Shown one piece after another: positions 37,329 to 46,608 of a stretch of 64,000 bases of DNA; within the stretch, counting starts at the first letter, position 1, and each line of letters begins with the position of its first letter. A program made the position numbers and the translations under genes. The notes beneath the pieces were generated by a model that worked only from the letters and a program-made list of their open reading frames with translations, did no database searches and was not told the DNA's origin. This stretch comes from Paenibacillus tundrae (lineage in GTDB: Bacteria > Bacillota > Bacilli > Paenibacillales > Paenibacillaceae). The stretch is from NCBI RefSeq assembly GCF_036884255.1, contig NZ_CP145605.1:1860001-1924000 (forward strand), given 5' to 3'.

Positions 37329-37693
37329 TATTCAAACGTAGCAATTTCGAGGTTTTTCTTAAAAAAATTTCCATTCGACACTTTCTCCGATTGACTCCAT
37401 TCCATAAACTTGTCTATGATAAAAACAGACTTGCAAAAGAGGCGGAGCAAAAAGTGTTCGTGTATGGGAATAGGACAAGGTCAGAATGGAACATACGTAT
37501 ATCGTTTTCCGGATCGATTGTTGGTTACGGAGATAAACCAGCTTGGGTTCCGGACGCACCATCCATATTTTCGGCTCAGCCCCCTAACGAAAGGGCTCCG
37601 GTAAAGAGAATTTAAATCGGCCCTTCCTGTTTCTGTGATGATATGATGTCCGAATGGCAAGTTTATCATTTACGTGAAAAGGAGGAACCTGAC

Positions 37694-38797
37694 GTGATTA
37701 GTGAAATTCAGGATACAGTCCCTCAATTAACGAATGGTTTTCCGCCTGTACCCCTGGATAACAACAAATATGAGAATGTCCTGGAGCATTTGGATAGCGG
37801 TATTATGTTGTTTGACAGCAATGGTGTGTTGACGTTTATTAACGTACAGATGGCAAAATTGTTGGAGCTCCCGCGGAGCCTGCTTAACGGATGCACCCTC
37901 ATGCAAATGATGCATCTTCCCCAGATGAGCCGATTCAAGAAAAAGAAAATTTTACGTATTTATCGGGAAACCATATTCCATCGTAAGCGATATCATGAAC
38001 TAATTGATGAGTATGGCAGGCACTGGTTGGTCACGGTTACCTATGGAGATCAGATGGATGGAGATTTTCTGTTCAGTGTTAAGGATGTATCCGACTACAA
38101 ACAAATTGAACAGACGGCCTATCAAAATGACAAGCTTGCGATGTTGGGGAGAATTTCTGCATCGATTGCTCATGAGATTCGCAACCCACTGACAGCCATT
38201 CGGGGATTCATCCAGCTGCTACGCCCGCACTTGTTGCAATTAGGGAAGGACGAGTACGCCAGAATCATTCTAACTGAAATCGATCGAGCCAACGATATTA
38301 TCTACGAATTCCTAAATTCCTCCAAACCGTCAGCGCCCCAGAAAACCATCATGTCTGTGGACTCTTTGCTCAAAGAGGTGGTCTTGCTGACTGAAAGTGA
38401 AGGCTTAATGAAGGGGTGCGAGATTACCCTGGATGAAGCAGAGTTGCCATTGAATGTTTCGATCGATGTGAAACAGATTAAACAGGTTATTTTAAATATG
38501 GTCAAAAATGCAATGGATGCAATTGAAGATGTGGGTGAAGAACATGCTGGCTTAATTCGAATATCCACCAGCACGGAAAATAGATTTGTTCAGATCTCTA
38601 TCGTGGATAACGGTCATGGAATGGATCACAATACGCTTGTACGTTTGTTCGATCCGTTCTTTACCACAAAAGAAAGCGGCACAGGACTTGGGTTGTCTGT
38701 CAGTTATCGCATTATTAAGAATCATGGAGGCACGATCTCTGTGGATAGCAAAAAAGGGGAAGGCACACAATTTAGAATTATGCTCCCCCTTGTGTAA
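37694..38797 (+). CDS. PAS-domain sensor histidine kinase (sporulation-kinase-like)
   Basis: Soluble two-component sensor kinase, 367 residues from GTG at 37694, which has AAAAGGAGGAA 6 bases upstream; the ATGs at 37643/37646 lack one. A PAS domain (about 22-130, VLEHLDSGIMLFDSNGVLTFIN) is followed by the HisKA domain with the phosphorylated His in ASIAHEIRNPLTAIRGF (about 160-165). The HATPase has an N-box (MVKNAMDAIED), G1 (DNGHGMD), F-box (FDPFFTTKE) and G2 (GTGLGLS). The architecture is like KinA/KinE-type kinases feeding Spo0F. No response regulator lies beside it, consistent with an orphan phosphorelay kinase (inference). Confidence 0.9.
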   Translation: MISEIQDTVPQLTNGFPPVPLDNNKYENVLEHLDSGIMLFDSNGVLTFINVQMAKLLELPRSLLNGCTLMQMMHLPQMSRFKKKKILRIYRETIFHRKRYHELIDEYGRHWLVTVTYGDQMDGDFLFSVKDVSDYKQIEQTAYQNDKLAMLGRISASIAHEIRNPLTAIRGFIQLLRPHLLQLGKDEYARIILTEIDRANDIIYEFLNSSKPSAPQKTIMSVDSLLKEVVLLTESEGLMKGCEITLDEAELPLNVSIDVKQIKQVILNMVKNAMDAIEDVGEEHAGLIRISTSTENRFVQISIVDNGHGMDHNTLVRLFDPFFTTKESGTGLGLSVSYRIIKNHGGTISVDSKKGEGTQFRIMLPLV

Positions 38798-38817
38798 CTT
38801 CAAAGGCGTAAACAACG

Positions 38818-38857
38818 AACAGGAATTGGTCAATTAGCCGATTCCTGTTGTTTTTTG
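38818..38857 (+). terminator. Terminator after the histidine kinase
   Basis: AACAGGAAT (38818-38826) with ATTCCTGTT (38841-38849), then G-T6. Confidence 0.85.
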
Positions 38858-38933
38858 TTAAACTAAATAGGGTTATAGTTAAAATGAATGCGAATACATA
38901 AATGTAGTTTATGGAAGGAAAGGTGAATTGCGA

Positions 38934-39902
38934 ATGGATATTCAAGGAATGGAGCAGATGAACAAACAACTGTTGAATCATGTGGGCCAGGTGATTGTAG
39001 GGAAAGAGAATACGATGGAGCTGGTGTTAACGGCCATTATTGCCTCAGGTCATGTCTTACTTGAAGATGTACCAGGTACAGGTAAAACAATGCTAGCCAA
39101 GTCAGTAGCTGCTTCGCTCGATTGTACGTTCCAACGCATCCAGTTCACACCGGATTTGCTACCGTCAGATCTCACAGGTATTCATTTCTTCAACCAGAAA
39201 ACAGGAGATTTCGAGTTCAGACCAGGTCCACTGTTTGCCAACCTTGTTCTTGCGGATGAGATCAATCGGGCTACGCCGCGAACCCAGTCCAGCTTATTGG
39301 AGTGTATGGAGGAAAGGCAGATTAGTATTGATGGTTCCACAAGGCAGCTTGAACACCCGTTTATAGTCATTGCGACGCAAAATCCGATTGATAACCAAGG
39401 AACCTTTCCTCTGCCAGAAGCGCAGATGGATCGATTTATGATGAAGATTCGTATGGGCTACCCAACCGAAGGTGAGAGCGTAGAGATTTTGAGACGTACT
39501 GTGGCAAGCCGCTCCGTGGCTGATCTATCGAGTATTATCACGCGAGAGCAGCTACTTGAAGCCCAACAGACCTATAAGTCTGTACAGATCGATGAGGATC
39601 TGCTGACGTATATCATTCAGCTCACAGAAGAAACTCGCAAGCATCCAGAGCTGTCTCTAGGCGTTAGTCCTCGAGGAGCGCAGGCTCTACTTAAGGCGAG
39701 CCAAGCATGGGCTGCTTTGCATGGCAGAGATTACGTTCTACCAGACGATATCAAAGGCTTGGCAGAGCCAGTACTTGCACATCGTTTGGTGTTCCGTAAT
39801 CGGATGCGCCAGCAGGAAGGAATGGCAGAACGTATCATTCAGGATATTCTGAACAACGTTCAAGTACCGACGGAGAACATGACTGCTGGCAGTGGGCGAT
39901 AA
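38934..39902 (+). CDS. MoxR-family AAA+ ATPase
   Basis: 322 residues, AAA_3/MoxR type. Walker A EDVPGTGKTMLAKS (about 43-56), Walker B LVLADEINRATPRTQ (about 105), sensor 1 in VIATQNPIDNQGTFPLPEAQMDRF, and the C-terminal lid with SPRGAQALLKA. MoxR proteins act as chaperone-like remodelers next to DUF58 and von Willebrand proteins. Start at 38934 with AAGGTG 8 bases upstream. First gene of a three-gene operon with the DUF58 and DUF4129 proteins (gap of 2 bases, then an overlap of 4). Confidence 0.93.
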   Translation: MDIQGMEQMNKQLLNHVGQVIVGKENTMELVLTAIIASGHVLLEDVPGTGKTMLAKSVAASLDCTFQRIQFTPDLLPSDLTGIHFFNQKTGDFEFRPGPLFANLVLADEINRATPRTQSSLLECMEERQISIDGSTRQLEHPFIVIATQNPIDNQGTFPLPEAQMDRFMMKIRMGYPTEGESVEILRRTVASRSVADLSSIITREQLLEAQQTYKSVQIDEDLLTYIIQLTEETRKHPELSLGVSPRGAQALLKASQAWAALHGRDYVLPDDIKGLAEPVLAHRLVFRNRMRQQEGMAERIIQDILNNVQVPTENMTAGSGR

Positions 39903-39904
39903 TT

Positions 39905-41020
39905 ATGGATTTGCTATGGTTAGTCGTTGTTGGCGGCATTGTTCTAGGTATACATGGCTTGTGGTTTGGACGCTCTGCATTACGTAAGCTCACGTATTCA
40001 AGAGAGTTTAGTAAATCACGCTGTTATGCTGGCGATGAGTTGGAGATGGTAGAGACCATAGCTAATGAGAAGCGTGTGTCTGTACCTTGGCTTCGTCTTG
40101 AAGCCATGCTACCAGGATCATTTGTTTTCCGTACCGGTTCAGGTATGGCGATTAGTCAAGGTGAGATCTATCAGAATCATAAGAGTATCTTTACTTTGAA
40201 ACCGTTTACTCGTATTACACGCAAGCATCCTGTGGTATGCAGTCGCCGTGGGATATATACGATGCAGAGCGTTACAATGACAGGTGGGGATCTTTTTGGG
40301 GTATGGCGTACCTCGAAGCTTATTCCCATGCAGCTGTCCATGATTGTGTACCCCTCCTTGATTCGGCCTGAGGATCTACCGGCCATTTATCAAGTATGGC
40401 AGGGAGAGGTAGAGGTGTCCCGCTGGATTGTGGAGGATCCTTTTCTGATCCTAGGTGTACGTCCGTATGGTGCCGGTGACCCCATGAATCGAATACACTG
40501 GAAAGCTAGTGCGCGTACAGGGGAATTGCAGGTGTATAAGCAGGGCTGGACAGCAGATCCACAATCATGGATTGTAGTCAATATTCAGGAATCCGCAGAC
40601 ATGTGGAGTGTGGTGACTAAGCCCGAGACGATCGAACAAGCTCTTCGTTATGCTGCAACTGCAGTTGTGGATGCCATTGAGCGTGGCCTACCAGCGGGTT
40701 TTGCCCATAATGGTTATCGAATAGGCGGCGGACATGAGCCATTAAGGATCGAACCAGACTATGGTACCCCTCATTTGGAGTTACTGTTGGAAGCAATGGC
40801 GGAGATCGAATTGAAATGTATGGTGCCCATGGAGCAGTTCTTACGCGATGAGGTGTTACGTAATGAAGAAGCGCATCAGGCGAGAAGTTATCTATTGATT
40901 ACAACATATGTGTCTCCAGCCATGGAGAATGAAATTGCACGTTTGCATGAACAAGGACATCGTGTAACTATTCTTCCCGTAGAGCAAGTGACAACGAGTA
41001 ACAAGGCGGTGAGTGCATGA
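39905..41020 (+). CDS. DUF58 domain-containing membrane-associated protein
   Basis: 371 residues. One N-terminal hydrophobic segment (LLWLVVVGGIVLGIHGLW). The DUF58 signature is DPMNRIHWKASARTGELQV (about 190-210). The C-terminal part is vWA-like. DUF58 proteins partner MoxR ATPases in stress, wall or cofactor-insertion modules; the precise function is not established. Start at 39905, two bases after the moxR stop. It overlaps the next gene by four bases. Confidence 0.9.
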   Translation: MDLLWLVVVGGIVLGIHGLWFGRSALRKLTYSREFSKSRCYAGDELEMVETIANEKRVSVPWLRLEAMLPGSFVFRTGSGMAISQGEIYQNHKSIFTLKPFTRITRKHPVVCSRRGIYTMQSVTMTGGDLFGVWRTSKLIPMQLSMIVYPSLIRPEDLPAIYQVWQGEVEVSRWIVEDPFLILGVRPYGAGDPMNRIHWKASARTGELQVYKQGWTADPQSWIVVNIQESADMWSVVTKPETIEQALRYAATAVVDAIERGLPAGFAHNGYRIGGGHEPLRIEPDYGTPHLELLLEAMAEIELKCMVPMEQFLRDEVLRNEEAHQARSYLLITTYVSPAMENEIARLHEQGHRVTILPVEQVTTSNKAVSA

Positions 41021-42312
41021 ATGATTCCATCTCATCGAAGGTTAAGTTAGGGCTTTCGTGTATTGCGGCTCTGTTAATCGGTACCTACATCTATCCCATC
41101 TTAACACTCACCTCACTTTACGCGTCGGGATCGTTACCTTATACGCTATTGTTCTACTATATTATTACTGCAGGATTAGCGGTACTCGTTCAGCAGCGGT
41201 TTCCACGCTTGGGGAGTCATGCATTCTACCGTTCGGGCGTAGCTATTGTACTAGGTGCAGTTGTATTTCTAATAACTAACCTTACGTTATCTCTCCCATG
41301 GCTTGAACTATACACAGTTGGCGTGTGGGGGATAATCTCTGCTTATATCGGACTTACCTCAGGTCCCTATCTCCGTTCGACCGCAACGTTGAGATTGCAG
41401 CTTGTGGGGGTGTCTAGTTCCATTCTGCTTAGTGTGGCTTCGAGTTGGGGTGAACCATTTCATTTGTTGCAGCCGTATGTGACAAGTCTATATGTATCAG
41501 GCGTAATTTGCTTCGCCGGTTGGATGATAACCTTGTATAGTTCACAAATGGATCGAGCCATACTAAATGATAGCAATAGAAGATTGGTTCTACGGGAGTT
41601 TGCGCGAGCTAATCGTCAGCGATTAATGTGGATTTTAATTACAATCGGGCTTATTGGAGCATTTCCCAGCCTTGCTGCCTGGTTAGGTCCTTTGCGTGAT
41701 CGCTTGCTGGCCTGGATAAGAGGGTTATTGAACACTTCTGGGCAGGAAACACCTATACCGCCAGCGGAGCCCATGAATACACCCATGTTGCCTGAACAAA
41801 CGACAGAAGGAAACTCAGAGCCCTCTATACTGTGGGATATTCTTGGCTGGGTGGTTCTCATTGCCGTGATCTTGGTCATTCTATGGTTTACGATGAGATG
41901 GGGGCAAGGCGCACTGCACAGACTTATGGAGCGTTTGAAAGGCATGATGAATTCCAAAGACAAGAAGATGACTCCACCAACGGAATATATGGATATTAGT
42001 GAGACCCTTGCAGCTCCGACTAGAGTTCGAAAGCCTTGGTTCCGCAAGAAAGAGCCTCTCCCCACGCAGGACAGAGATCGAATTCGTTTTTACTATCGAA
42101 AATGGATTAACAGCGCTGCGCGTAGTGGGGTTCATATTGAAGGTTCACAGACACCTTTAGAAACAGGTGAGATTGTTCAACGAGAGGGATCGAAACAAGG
42201 GGATAAAAGGTTATCTACAATATTGCCGGATGCGTATAATGCTGTCCGTTATGGAAAGAAAGCGCCGGATACTGATAAAATGAACGAATTGGATCAAATA
42301 TGGAAGTCCTAG
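41017..42312 (+). CDS. Multi-pass membrane protein with a C-terminal DUF4129-like domain
   Basis: 431 residues. About six helices in the first 230 residues; a Pro/Thr-rich external stretch (about 245-270, ETPIPPAEPMNTPMLPEQ); another helix (SILWDILGWVVLIAVILVIL); then a basic cytoplasmic tail. The end, FYYRKWINSAARSGVHIEGSQTPLETGE, fits the DUF4129 domain found in TgpA-type proteins. The transglutaminase core that normally sits between the helices and DUF4129 in TgpA is absent. Third member of the MoxR-DUF58 module, overlapping it by four bases. Confidence 0.8.
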   Translation: MNDSISSKVKLGLSCIAALLIGTYIYPILTLTSLYASGSLPYTLLFYYIITAGLAVLVQQRFPRLGSHAFYRSGVAIVLGAVVFLITNLTLSLPWLELYTVGVWGIISAYIGLTSGPYLRSTATLRLQLVGVSSSILLSVASSWGEPFHLLQPYVTSLYVSGVICFAGWMITLYSSQMDRAILNDSNRRLVLREFARANRQRLMWILITIGLIGAFPSLAAWLGPLRDRLLAWIRGLLNTSGQETPIPPAEPMNTPMLPEQTTEGNSEPSILWDILGWVVLIAVILVILWFTMRWGQGALHRLMERLKGMMNSKDKKMTPPTEYMDISETLAAPTRVRKPWFRKKEPLPTQDRDRIRFYYRKWINSAARSGVHIEGSQTPLETGEIVQREGSKQGDKRLSTILPDAYNAVRYGKKAPDTDKMNELDQIWKS

Positions 42313-42404
42313 TTACAGAATAGCGCGTTTATCCCTTTACTTTTCTTGTCACGTTCAAGTATCATGAGAGGAATACACAAGTTGGTCAGAAAAGGAGCAG
42401 ACAA

Positions 42405-43361
42405 ATGAAGACAAATCATTGCAAAATTGTAGATTGTACGATCCGGGATGGCGGGTTGGTTAATAACTGGGACTTTAGCGTGGATTTTGTTCAACAGCTC
42501 TATGCTGGATTGAATGAAGCCGGCGTTGATTATATGGAAATTGGATATAAAAACTCTCCTAAACTGCTGAAGGGTGCCGAAGATGCAGGCCCTTGGCGTT
42601 TTCTGAATGATGACTTCCTACGTAAGGTTATTCCGCAAAAAGGGAACACCAAACTGTCTGCACTCGTAGACGTTGGCCGTGTGGACGAAAATGACATTTT
42701 GCCACGCAGCGAAAGCATGCTTGATCTGATCCGTGTGGCTTGCTACAGCAAAGATGTGGACAAGGCGCTTGCGCTGGTTCAAACGTTCCATGATCGTGGT
42801 TACGAAACGACACTTAACATTATGGCGCTGTCCAATGTTATGGAAAATGAACTGCTGGAAGCATTCGAAATGATCAAAGACAGCTCTGTAGACGTTGTTT
42901 ACATTGTAGACTCCTACGGTAGCTTGGATCATAATGACGTGAAGTACCTTGTAGAGAAATTCAAAACACACCTTCCAAACAAACGTCTTGGCGTGCACAC
43001 TCACAATAACATGCAGCTTGCATTCTCCAATTCACTTGTAGCGGCAGAGCTTGGTGTGGAATTGTTGGATGCTTCAGTGTACGGTATGGGTCGTGCTGCA
43101 GGGAACTGTCCAACGGAATTGCTGGTTGCTCACCTGAAGGGAACTAAATACAACTTGCGTCCTGTACTGGGTGTATTGGAGCAATTGATGGTACCTCTTC
43201 GTGAAAAAGAAGAATGGGGCTACATCTTGCCATACATGATTACAGGCACATTGGACGAGCATCCTCGCTCTGCAATGGCACTTCGGTCTTCCGAGGATAA
43301 AGATAAGGTTGTTGATTTCTATGACAAACTGACAACACCAGAAGTGAATTTTGATAAGTAA
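42405..43361 (+). CDS. DRE-TIM aldolase-like protein (HMGL/4-hydroxy-2-oxovalerate aldolase family)
   Basis: 318-residue TIM-barrel enzyme. The metal and catalytic motif is CTIRDGGLVNNWDF (Arg-Asp at about 13-14), with metal-binding H-x-H in GVHTHNNMQLAF (about 195-206) and GMGRAAGNCPTELL (about 225). It lacks the C-terminal allosteric domain of LeuA and the DmpG dimer tail. The reaction is unknown. Homologues in other genomes are annotated only as aldolase catalytic domain proteins. Start at 42405 with AAAGGAG about 8 bases upstream. It is monocistronic, followed by two hairpins. Confidence 0.88.
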   Translation: MKTNHCKIVDCTIRDGGLVNNWDFSVDFVQQLYAGLNEAGVDYMEIGYKNSPKLLKGAEDAGPWRFLNDDFLRKVIPQKGNTKLSALVDVGRVDENDILPRSESMLDLIRVACYSKDVDKALALVQTFHDRGYETTLNIMALSNVMENELLEAFEMIKDSSVDVVYIVDSYGSLDHNDVKYLVEKFKTHLPNKRLGVHTHNNMQLAFSNSLVAAELGVELLDASVYGMGRAAGNCPTELLVAHLKGTKYNLRPVLGVLEQLMVPLREKEEWGYILPYMITGTLDEHPRSAMALRSSEDKDKVVDFYDKLTTPEVNFDK

Positions 43362-43387
43362 GCATAAACATGCATAAATGCATAAAA

Positions 43388-43452
43388 AACAGTCCAATGG
43401 ACTGTTGCTAAACCAACTAAAACACGTTCTCTCTATGGAGAACGTGTTTTTT
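43388..43452 (+). terminator. Two consecutive hairpins ending in a T run
   Basis: AACAGTCCA/TGGACTGTT (43388-43406) is followed by ACACGTTCTC/GAGAACGTGT (43422-43447) and then T8. The second hairpin is the Rho-independent terminator. Confidence 0.85.
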
Positions 43453-43694
43453 TAGTTCTAAGTACCTTGTTTCTCGATGAGTCATGAATAATTATTCCTA
43501 TATACGATTATTTTTTTGTTCACGTCTGCGGATATAAATGTTATTATGTACCAGACAGCATGTTGAAGCATGTAATTTGAACGTTGGTAAAATAAATAAA
43601 TGTCGAATGATGTAACTTTTGAAAATTTCAGAAAGATCATCACGGATGAGGAAACGTTATTCAGGATAGGTGACCCCGGGAAGGAAAAGTATGC

Positions 43695-45824
43695 ATGAAG
43701 GTTAAACTGCAAGATCAGAGAAAAGTAGTCATTTTGGCCCTAGTATGTGGCTTATTGCTTTACATTGTTAGTCAATGGTTTCGTTCCTCTACAAGCTCTG
43801 ATCTGATCATATCAGGTTATCCGGTTTTAATGCTTTTGAGTGGTTTTGCTGCAGCGGCAGCATGTATTGGGATTTACAATCAAAGCCTCTTGTTCCAAAC
43901 GCCCAAATTAACCCTACGCAGGGTTTTACTGACCACCTTATTTTTGTTAGTGGGTCTGTTTCAACTGGTTCATATCGTTCTATTTGCCGAAGAAATTCCG
44001 AATGGTGCGATGATTGAATCGGAGCTTTCGTTGAAAATGATGACACTGGGATCAGTAATCTGTGCGGTAGGATTATTGTTCATTTATACAGTGAGCGAAA
44101 AGGAAATTGCATTACCACGCAAATTCTTGCTGTTTAGTGGAACACTTGGTGGATTTGTTATTCTGTACACTTTGGGAATTCAAAATTGGAGCGGATTACC
44201 TAAACTGCTTGAAGAAGATGTGCTCAGCTATACATTTACGCAGTTTCACTTTTTGGTAGGCGTCTTATATGGCGTATCCGCCATCGTTTTATTTTATAAG
44301 TGGAAGAAAAATAAAGATGGAGACCTTCCTTACATTCTGTATGGAACGCTGAGTTTTTTATTTGCCGAATGTTACTGGGTCTCTGCAACAATGGTTAATG
44401 ATATCAACCTGTTAATGGGTTTGTTGAGTAATTGTATTGGGTACTATTTCATTCAAAAAGGGTTATACACCTCTGTGGTCGATACACCGTTCCTCAAACA
44501 GCAGGCTGCTGAAGCGCGGATGAATTACATTGCCCATCATGAAGATGTGACTGGACTTCCTAACCGCCGCCGTCTCTCTCAGAGACTGAAAGCGATGATG
44601 GACGAAGCGGTAGTCCAGGAACAGCTTGTAGGGGTATTGGTGCTTAATATCAATCGCTTCAAAACCATTAATGACTCACTTGGTCAACAGGCAGCCAATC
44701 GAGTTCTACATCAGGTAGGACAACGTTTGAAGCATTCCTCTCTGCCTTGTGAAGAAGTATTTGGTCTAGGAAGAGACGAATTCGTCATTGCTATGACGGA
44801 TTTCTATACAACGGATACGGCTTTGCGCCGTACAAGATCCATTTTGCAACTATTCGAAAAACCGGTCATGGTTGATGGCAATGAATATCATCTTACATTA
44901 GGGATTGGTATGGCTATCTTCCCTCATGACGGTGAGTCACCTGAGGAGATCATCCAGAATGCAGACACGGCGCTGCATAATGCGAAGGAACAGGGGCTGG
45001 AGTTGAATCGTTATGCTCATGCCATGCAGATGAAGGCTCAAGAGCGTCTTCAACTGGAGAATGACCTGCGTAAAGCGTTAGATCGTGGACAGTTCTATCT
45101 GATGTATCAACCACAAGTAAACCTTGCGAGTGGACTTGTTGTAGGTATGGAAGCACTAGTACGCTGGCAGCACCCGCAGAGGGGATCGATATCCCCTGCA
45201 GAATTTATTCCACTGGCGGAAGAGAGCGGATTAATTGTTCCGTTGGGTGAATGGGTGCTACGTCAGGCATGTAAGCAAAATAAAATCTGGCAAGAAGCGG
45301 GCTATCGTAAATTATGTGTATCCGTGAACCTGTCGATGAGACAGTTTAGACATTCCCATCTGCTGGACAATATTAGTGGAATACTTAATGAAACGGGTCT
45401 GGAGCCAGCGTGGCTTGAACTTGAAATTACGGAAAGTATGACATTCGATAAAGATCGTGCGTTTGAGCAGTTACGCAAAATTAAAGAGATCGGTGTTCAT
45501 ATCAGTATTGATGACTTTGGCACAGGATATAGCTCTCTTCACTATCTGAAGGACTTGCCGATTGACCGACTCAAAATCGATCGTTCTTTCGTGAACGAAG
45601 TGATGGAGGATCGCAACAATGCAGCGATTGTATCCACAATTACATCGATGGCGCACCATCTACAGTTGAAGGTTACAGCTGAAGGCGTAGAGAATGAGGA
45701 TCAGCTCGTATTTCTACGTGATCAGCATTGTCATGAAGCACAGGGATACTTTTTCAGCAAACCGATCTTGCCATCGGATTTCGAGACGAAGTTTCTACGA
45801 GATGTTGATAAACCAGCAGGATAA
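43695..45824 (+). CDS. Membrane GGDEF/EAL protein, probable c-di-GMP phosphodiesterase
   Basis: 709 residues. Seven to eight N-terminal membrane helices (about 1-255) form a sensory region. A GGDEF domain (about 280-435) begins DVTGLPNRRR but is degenerate: the signature reads GLGRDEF in place of GGDEF, and the usual Asp metal ligand is N in NINRF. The EAL domain (about 455-695) has the full catalytic set: EALVRW, ELEITES, IDDFGTGYSSL, LKIDRSF, TAEGVEN and QGYFFSKP. It should therefore hydrolyse c-di-GMP, with the GGDEF domain as a possible GTP sensor (inference from RocR/PDE-type proteins). Start at 43695 with AAGGAAA about 8 bases upstream. Monocistronic. Confidence 0.9.
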   Translation: MKVKLQDQRKVVILALVCGLLLYIVSQWFRSSTSSDLIISGYPVLMLLSGFAAAAACIGIYNQSLLFQTPKLTLRRVLLTTLFLLVGLFQLVHIVLFAEEIPNGAMIESELSLKMMTLGSVICAVGLLFIYTVSEKEIALPRKFLLFSGTLGGFVILYTLGIQNWSGLPKLLEEDVLSYTFTQFHFLVGVLYGVSAIVLFYKWKKNKDGDLPYILYGTLSFLFAECYWVSATMVNDINLLMGLLSNCIGYYFIQKGLYTSVVDTPFLKQQAAEARMNYIAHHEDVTGLPNRRRLSQRLKAMMDEAVVQEQLVGVLVLNINRFKTINDSLGQQAANRVLHQVGQRLKHSSLPCEEVFGLGRDEFVIAMTDFYTTDTALRRTRSILQLFEKPVMVDGNEYHLTLGIGMAIFPHDGESPEEIIQNADTALHNAKEQGLELNRYAHAMQMKAQERLQLENDLRKALDRGQFYLMYQPQVNLASGLVVGMEALVRWQHPQRGSISPAEFIPLAEESGLIVPLGEWVLRQACKQNKIWQEAGYRKLCVSVNLSMRQFRHSHLLDNISGILNETGLEPAWLELEITESMTFDKDRAFEQLRKIKEIGVHISIDDFGTGYSSLHYLKDLPIDRLKIDRSFVNEVMEDRNNAAIVSTITSMAHHLQLKVTAEGVENEDQLVFLRDQHCHEAQGYFFSKPILPSDFETKFLRDVDKPAG

Positions 45825-45833
45825 AACAAAGAG

Positions 45834-45869
45834 AAGACAGGAGCGTTCAAGCGCTTCTGTCTTTTTTTT
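45834..45869 (+). terminator. Terminator of the GGDEF/EAL gene
   Basis: AAGACAG-g-AGCG pairs with CGCT-t-CTGTCTT around a short loop, followed by T8. Confidence 0.9.
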
Positions 45870-46036
45870 GGATGTTAATTATTCGTTGAATGGAAATAAA
45901 AGTTGCACATCATCGTAGCTCATGTTATAATATTATTGTAAAATTAATGTTAACTGCTTAACGCATGTAAGGATATTTTCCTTAGTTCGTTTATGCGACT
46001 GATATATCATCAGAACATTGGTTTGAAACTGATCAT

Positions 46037-46107
46037 GCGGGTGTAGTTCAATGGTAGAACTTTAGCCTTCCAAGCTAATAGCGTGGGTTCGATTCCCATC
46101 ACCCGCT
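46037..46107 (+). tRNA. tRNA-Gly (anticodon TCC)
   Basis: 71 bases fold as a cloverleaf. The acceptor stem GCGGGTG pairs with CACCCGC and the discriminator base is T. The D arm holds TAGTTCAATGGTAGA, the anticodon arm TTAGC-CTTCCAA-GCTAA (anticodon TCC), and the T arm GTGGG-TTCGATT-CCCAT. The CCA end is not encoded. A hairpin and T run follow 18 bases downstream. Confidence 0.95.
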
Positions 46108-46124
46108 TAACGGTATGCTTAAAT

Positions 46125-46154
46125 CCTTTGCTGTATACAGCAAGGGGTTTTTTG
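46125..46154 (+). terminator. Terminator after tRNA-Gly
   Basis: CCTTTGCTG (46125-46133) with CAGCAAGGG (46138-46146, one G-U pair), then T6. Confidence 0.85.
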
Positions 46155-46416
46155 CGTGTTCAGTTCCGATTAGGATCTGTAGAATGATCTCGATGCTACC
46201 TTTGCTTTTTTACCAACATCTGTTACAATAACAGAGAAATTGATACTACACGTGAATGAGAGGTAACCATACGTCCCATGAAGTAAGACACATGAACTGA
46301 ACCCAAGTTAACTGCAGACGTTTATTGATGACGCAGTCAGCCAGTCCGGCTGAGCAATGAGGGGATCCGTGTGTCCAAATTCAGCAATGGGATCAAGTGT
46401 AGAGCGAGTAGGCTAG

Positions 46417-46569
46417 ATGGCCATACCCGATGTTTGGGTTTATTTGCTTATACTTGGGGATATCTTTTGCCTGTTTTGTGATGCTTTTTTCAATCCTGAA
46501 TTGCCCAACCGCCGGCTGATGCCAGCGGTTTTTTTGTTAGGAAATAAGGGGTTGAATTTCCTGCAATGA
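46417..46569 (+). CDS. Putative 50-codon upstream ORF in the ABC-F leader
   Basis: ATG GCC ATA opens a 50-residue frame that stops 39 bases before the ABC-F gene and runs straight through the leader terminator. The N-terminal half is hydrophobic and aromatic (VWVYLLILG, then D-I-F-C-L-F-C), followed by NPELPNRRLMPAVFLLG. No strong Shine-Dalgarno is seen. It may be a regulatory leader peptide rather than a functional protein, or simply chance. Confidence 0.35.
   Translation: MAIPDVWVYLLILGDIFCLFCDAFFNPELPNRRLMPAVFLLGNKGLNFLQ
46507..46536 (+). terminator. Attenuator terminator in the ABC-F leader
   Basis: AACCGC-c-GGC pairs with GCC-a-GCGGTT around TGAT, followed by T7. It lies between the promoter region and the ABC-F start, about 70 bases before it, so only read-through would express the gene. 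Confidence 0.75.
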
Positions 46570-46608
46570 CCGCACAACCTATTTTGGAAGCGGGAAGGAT
46601 GAGGCCTC

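Noticed and set aside
37301..37615. 104-codon frame before the histidine kinase
   Set aside because: It begins inside a terminator, has no ribosome site and no clear motif.
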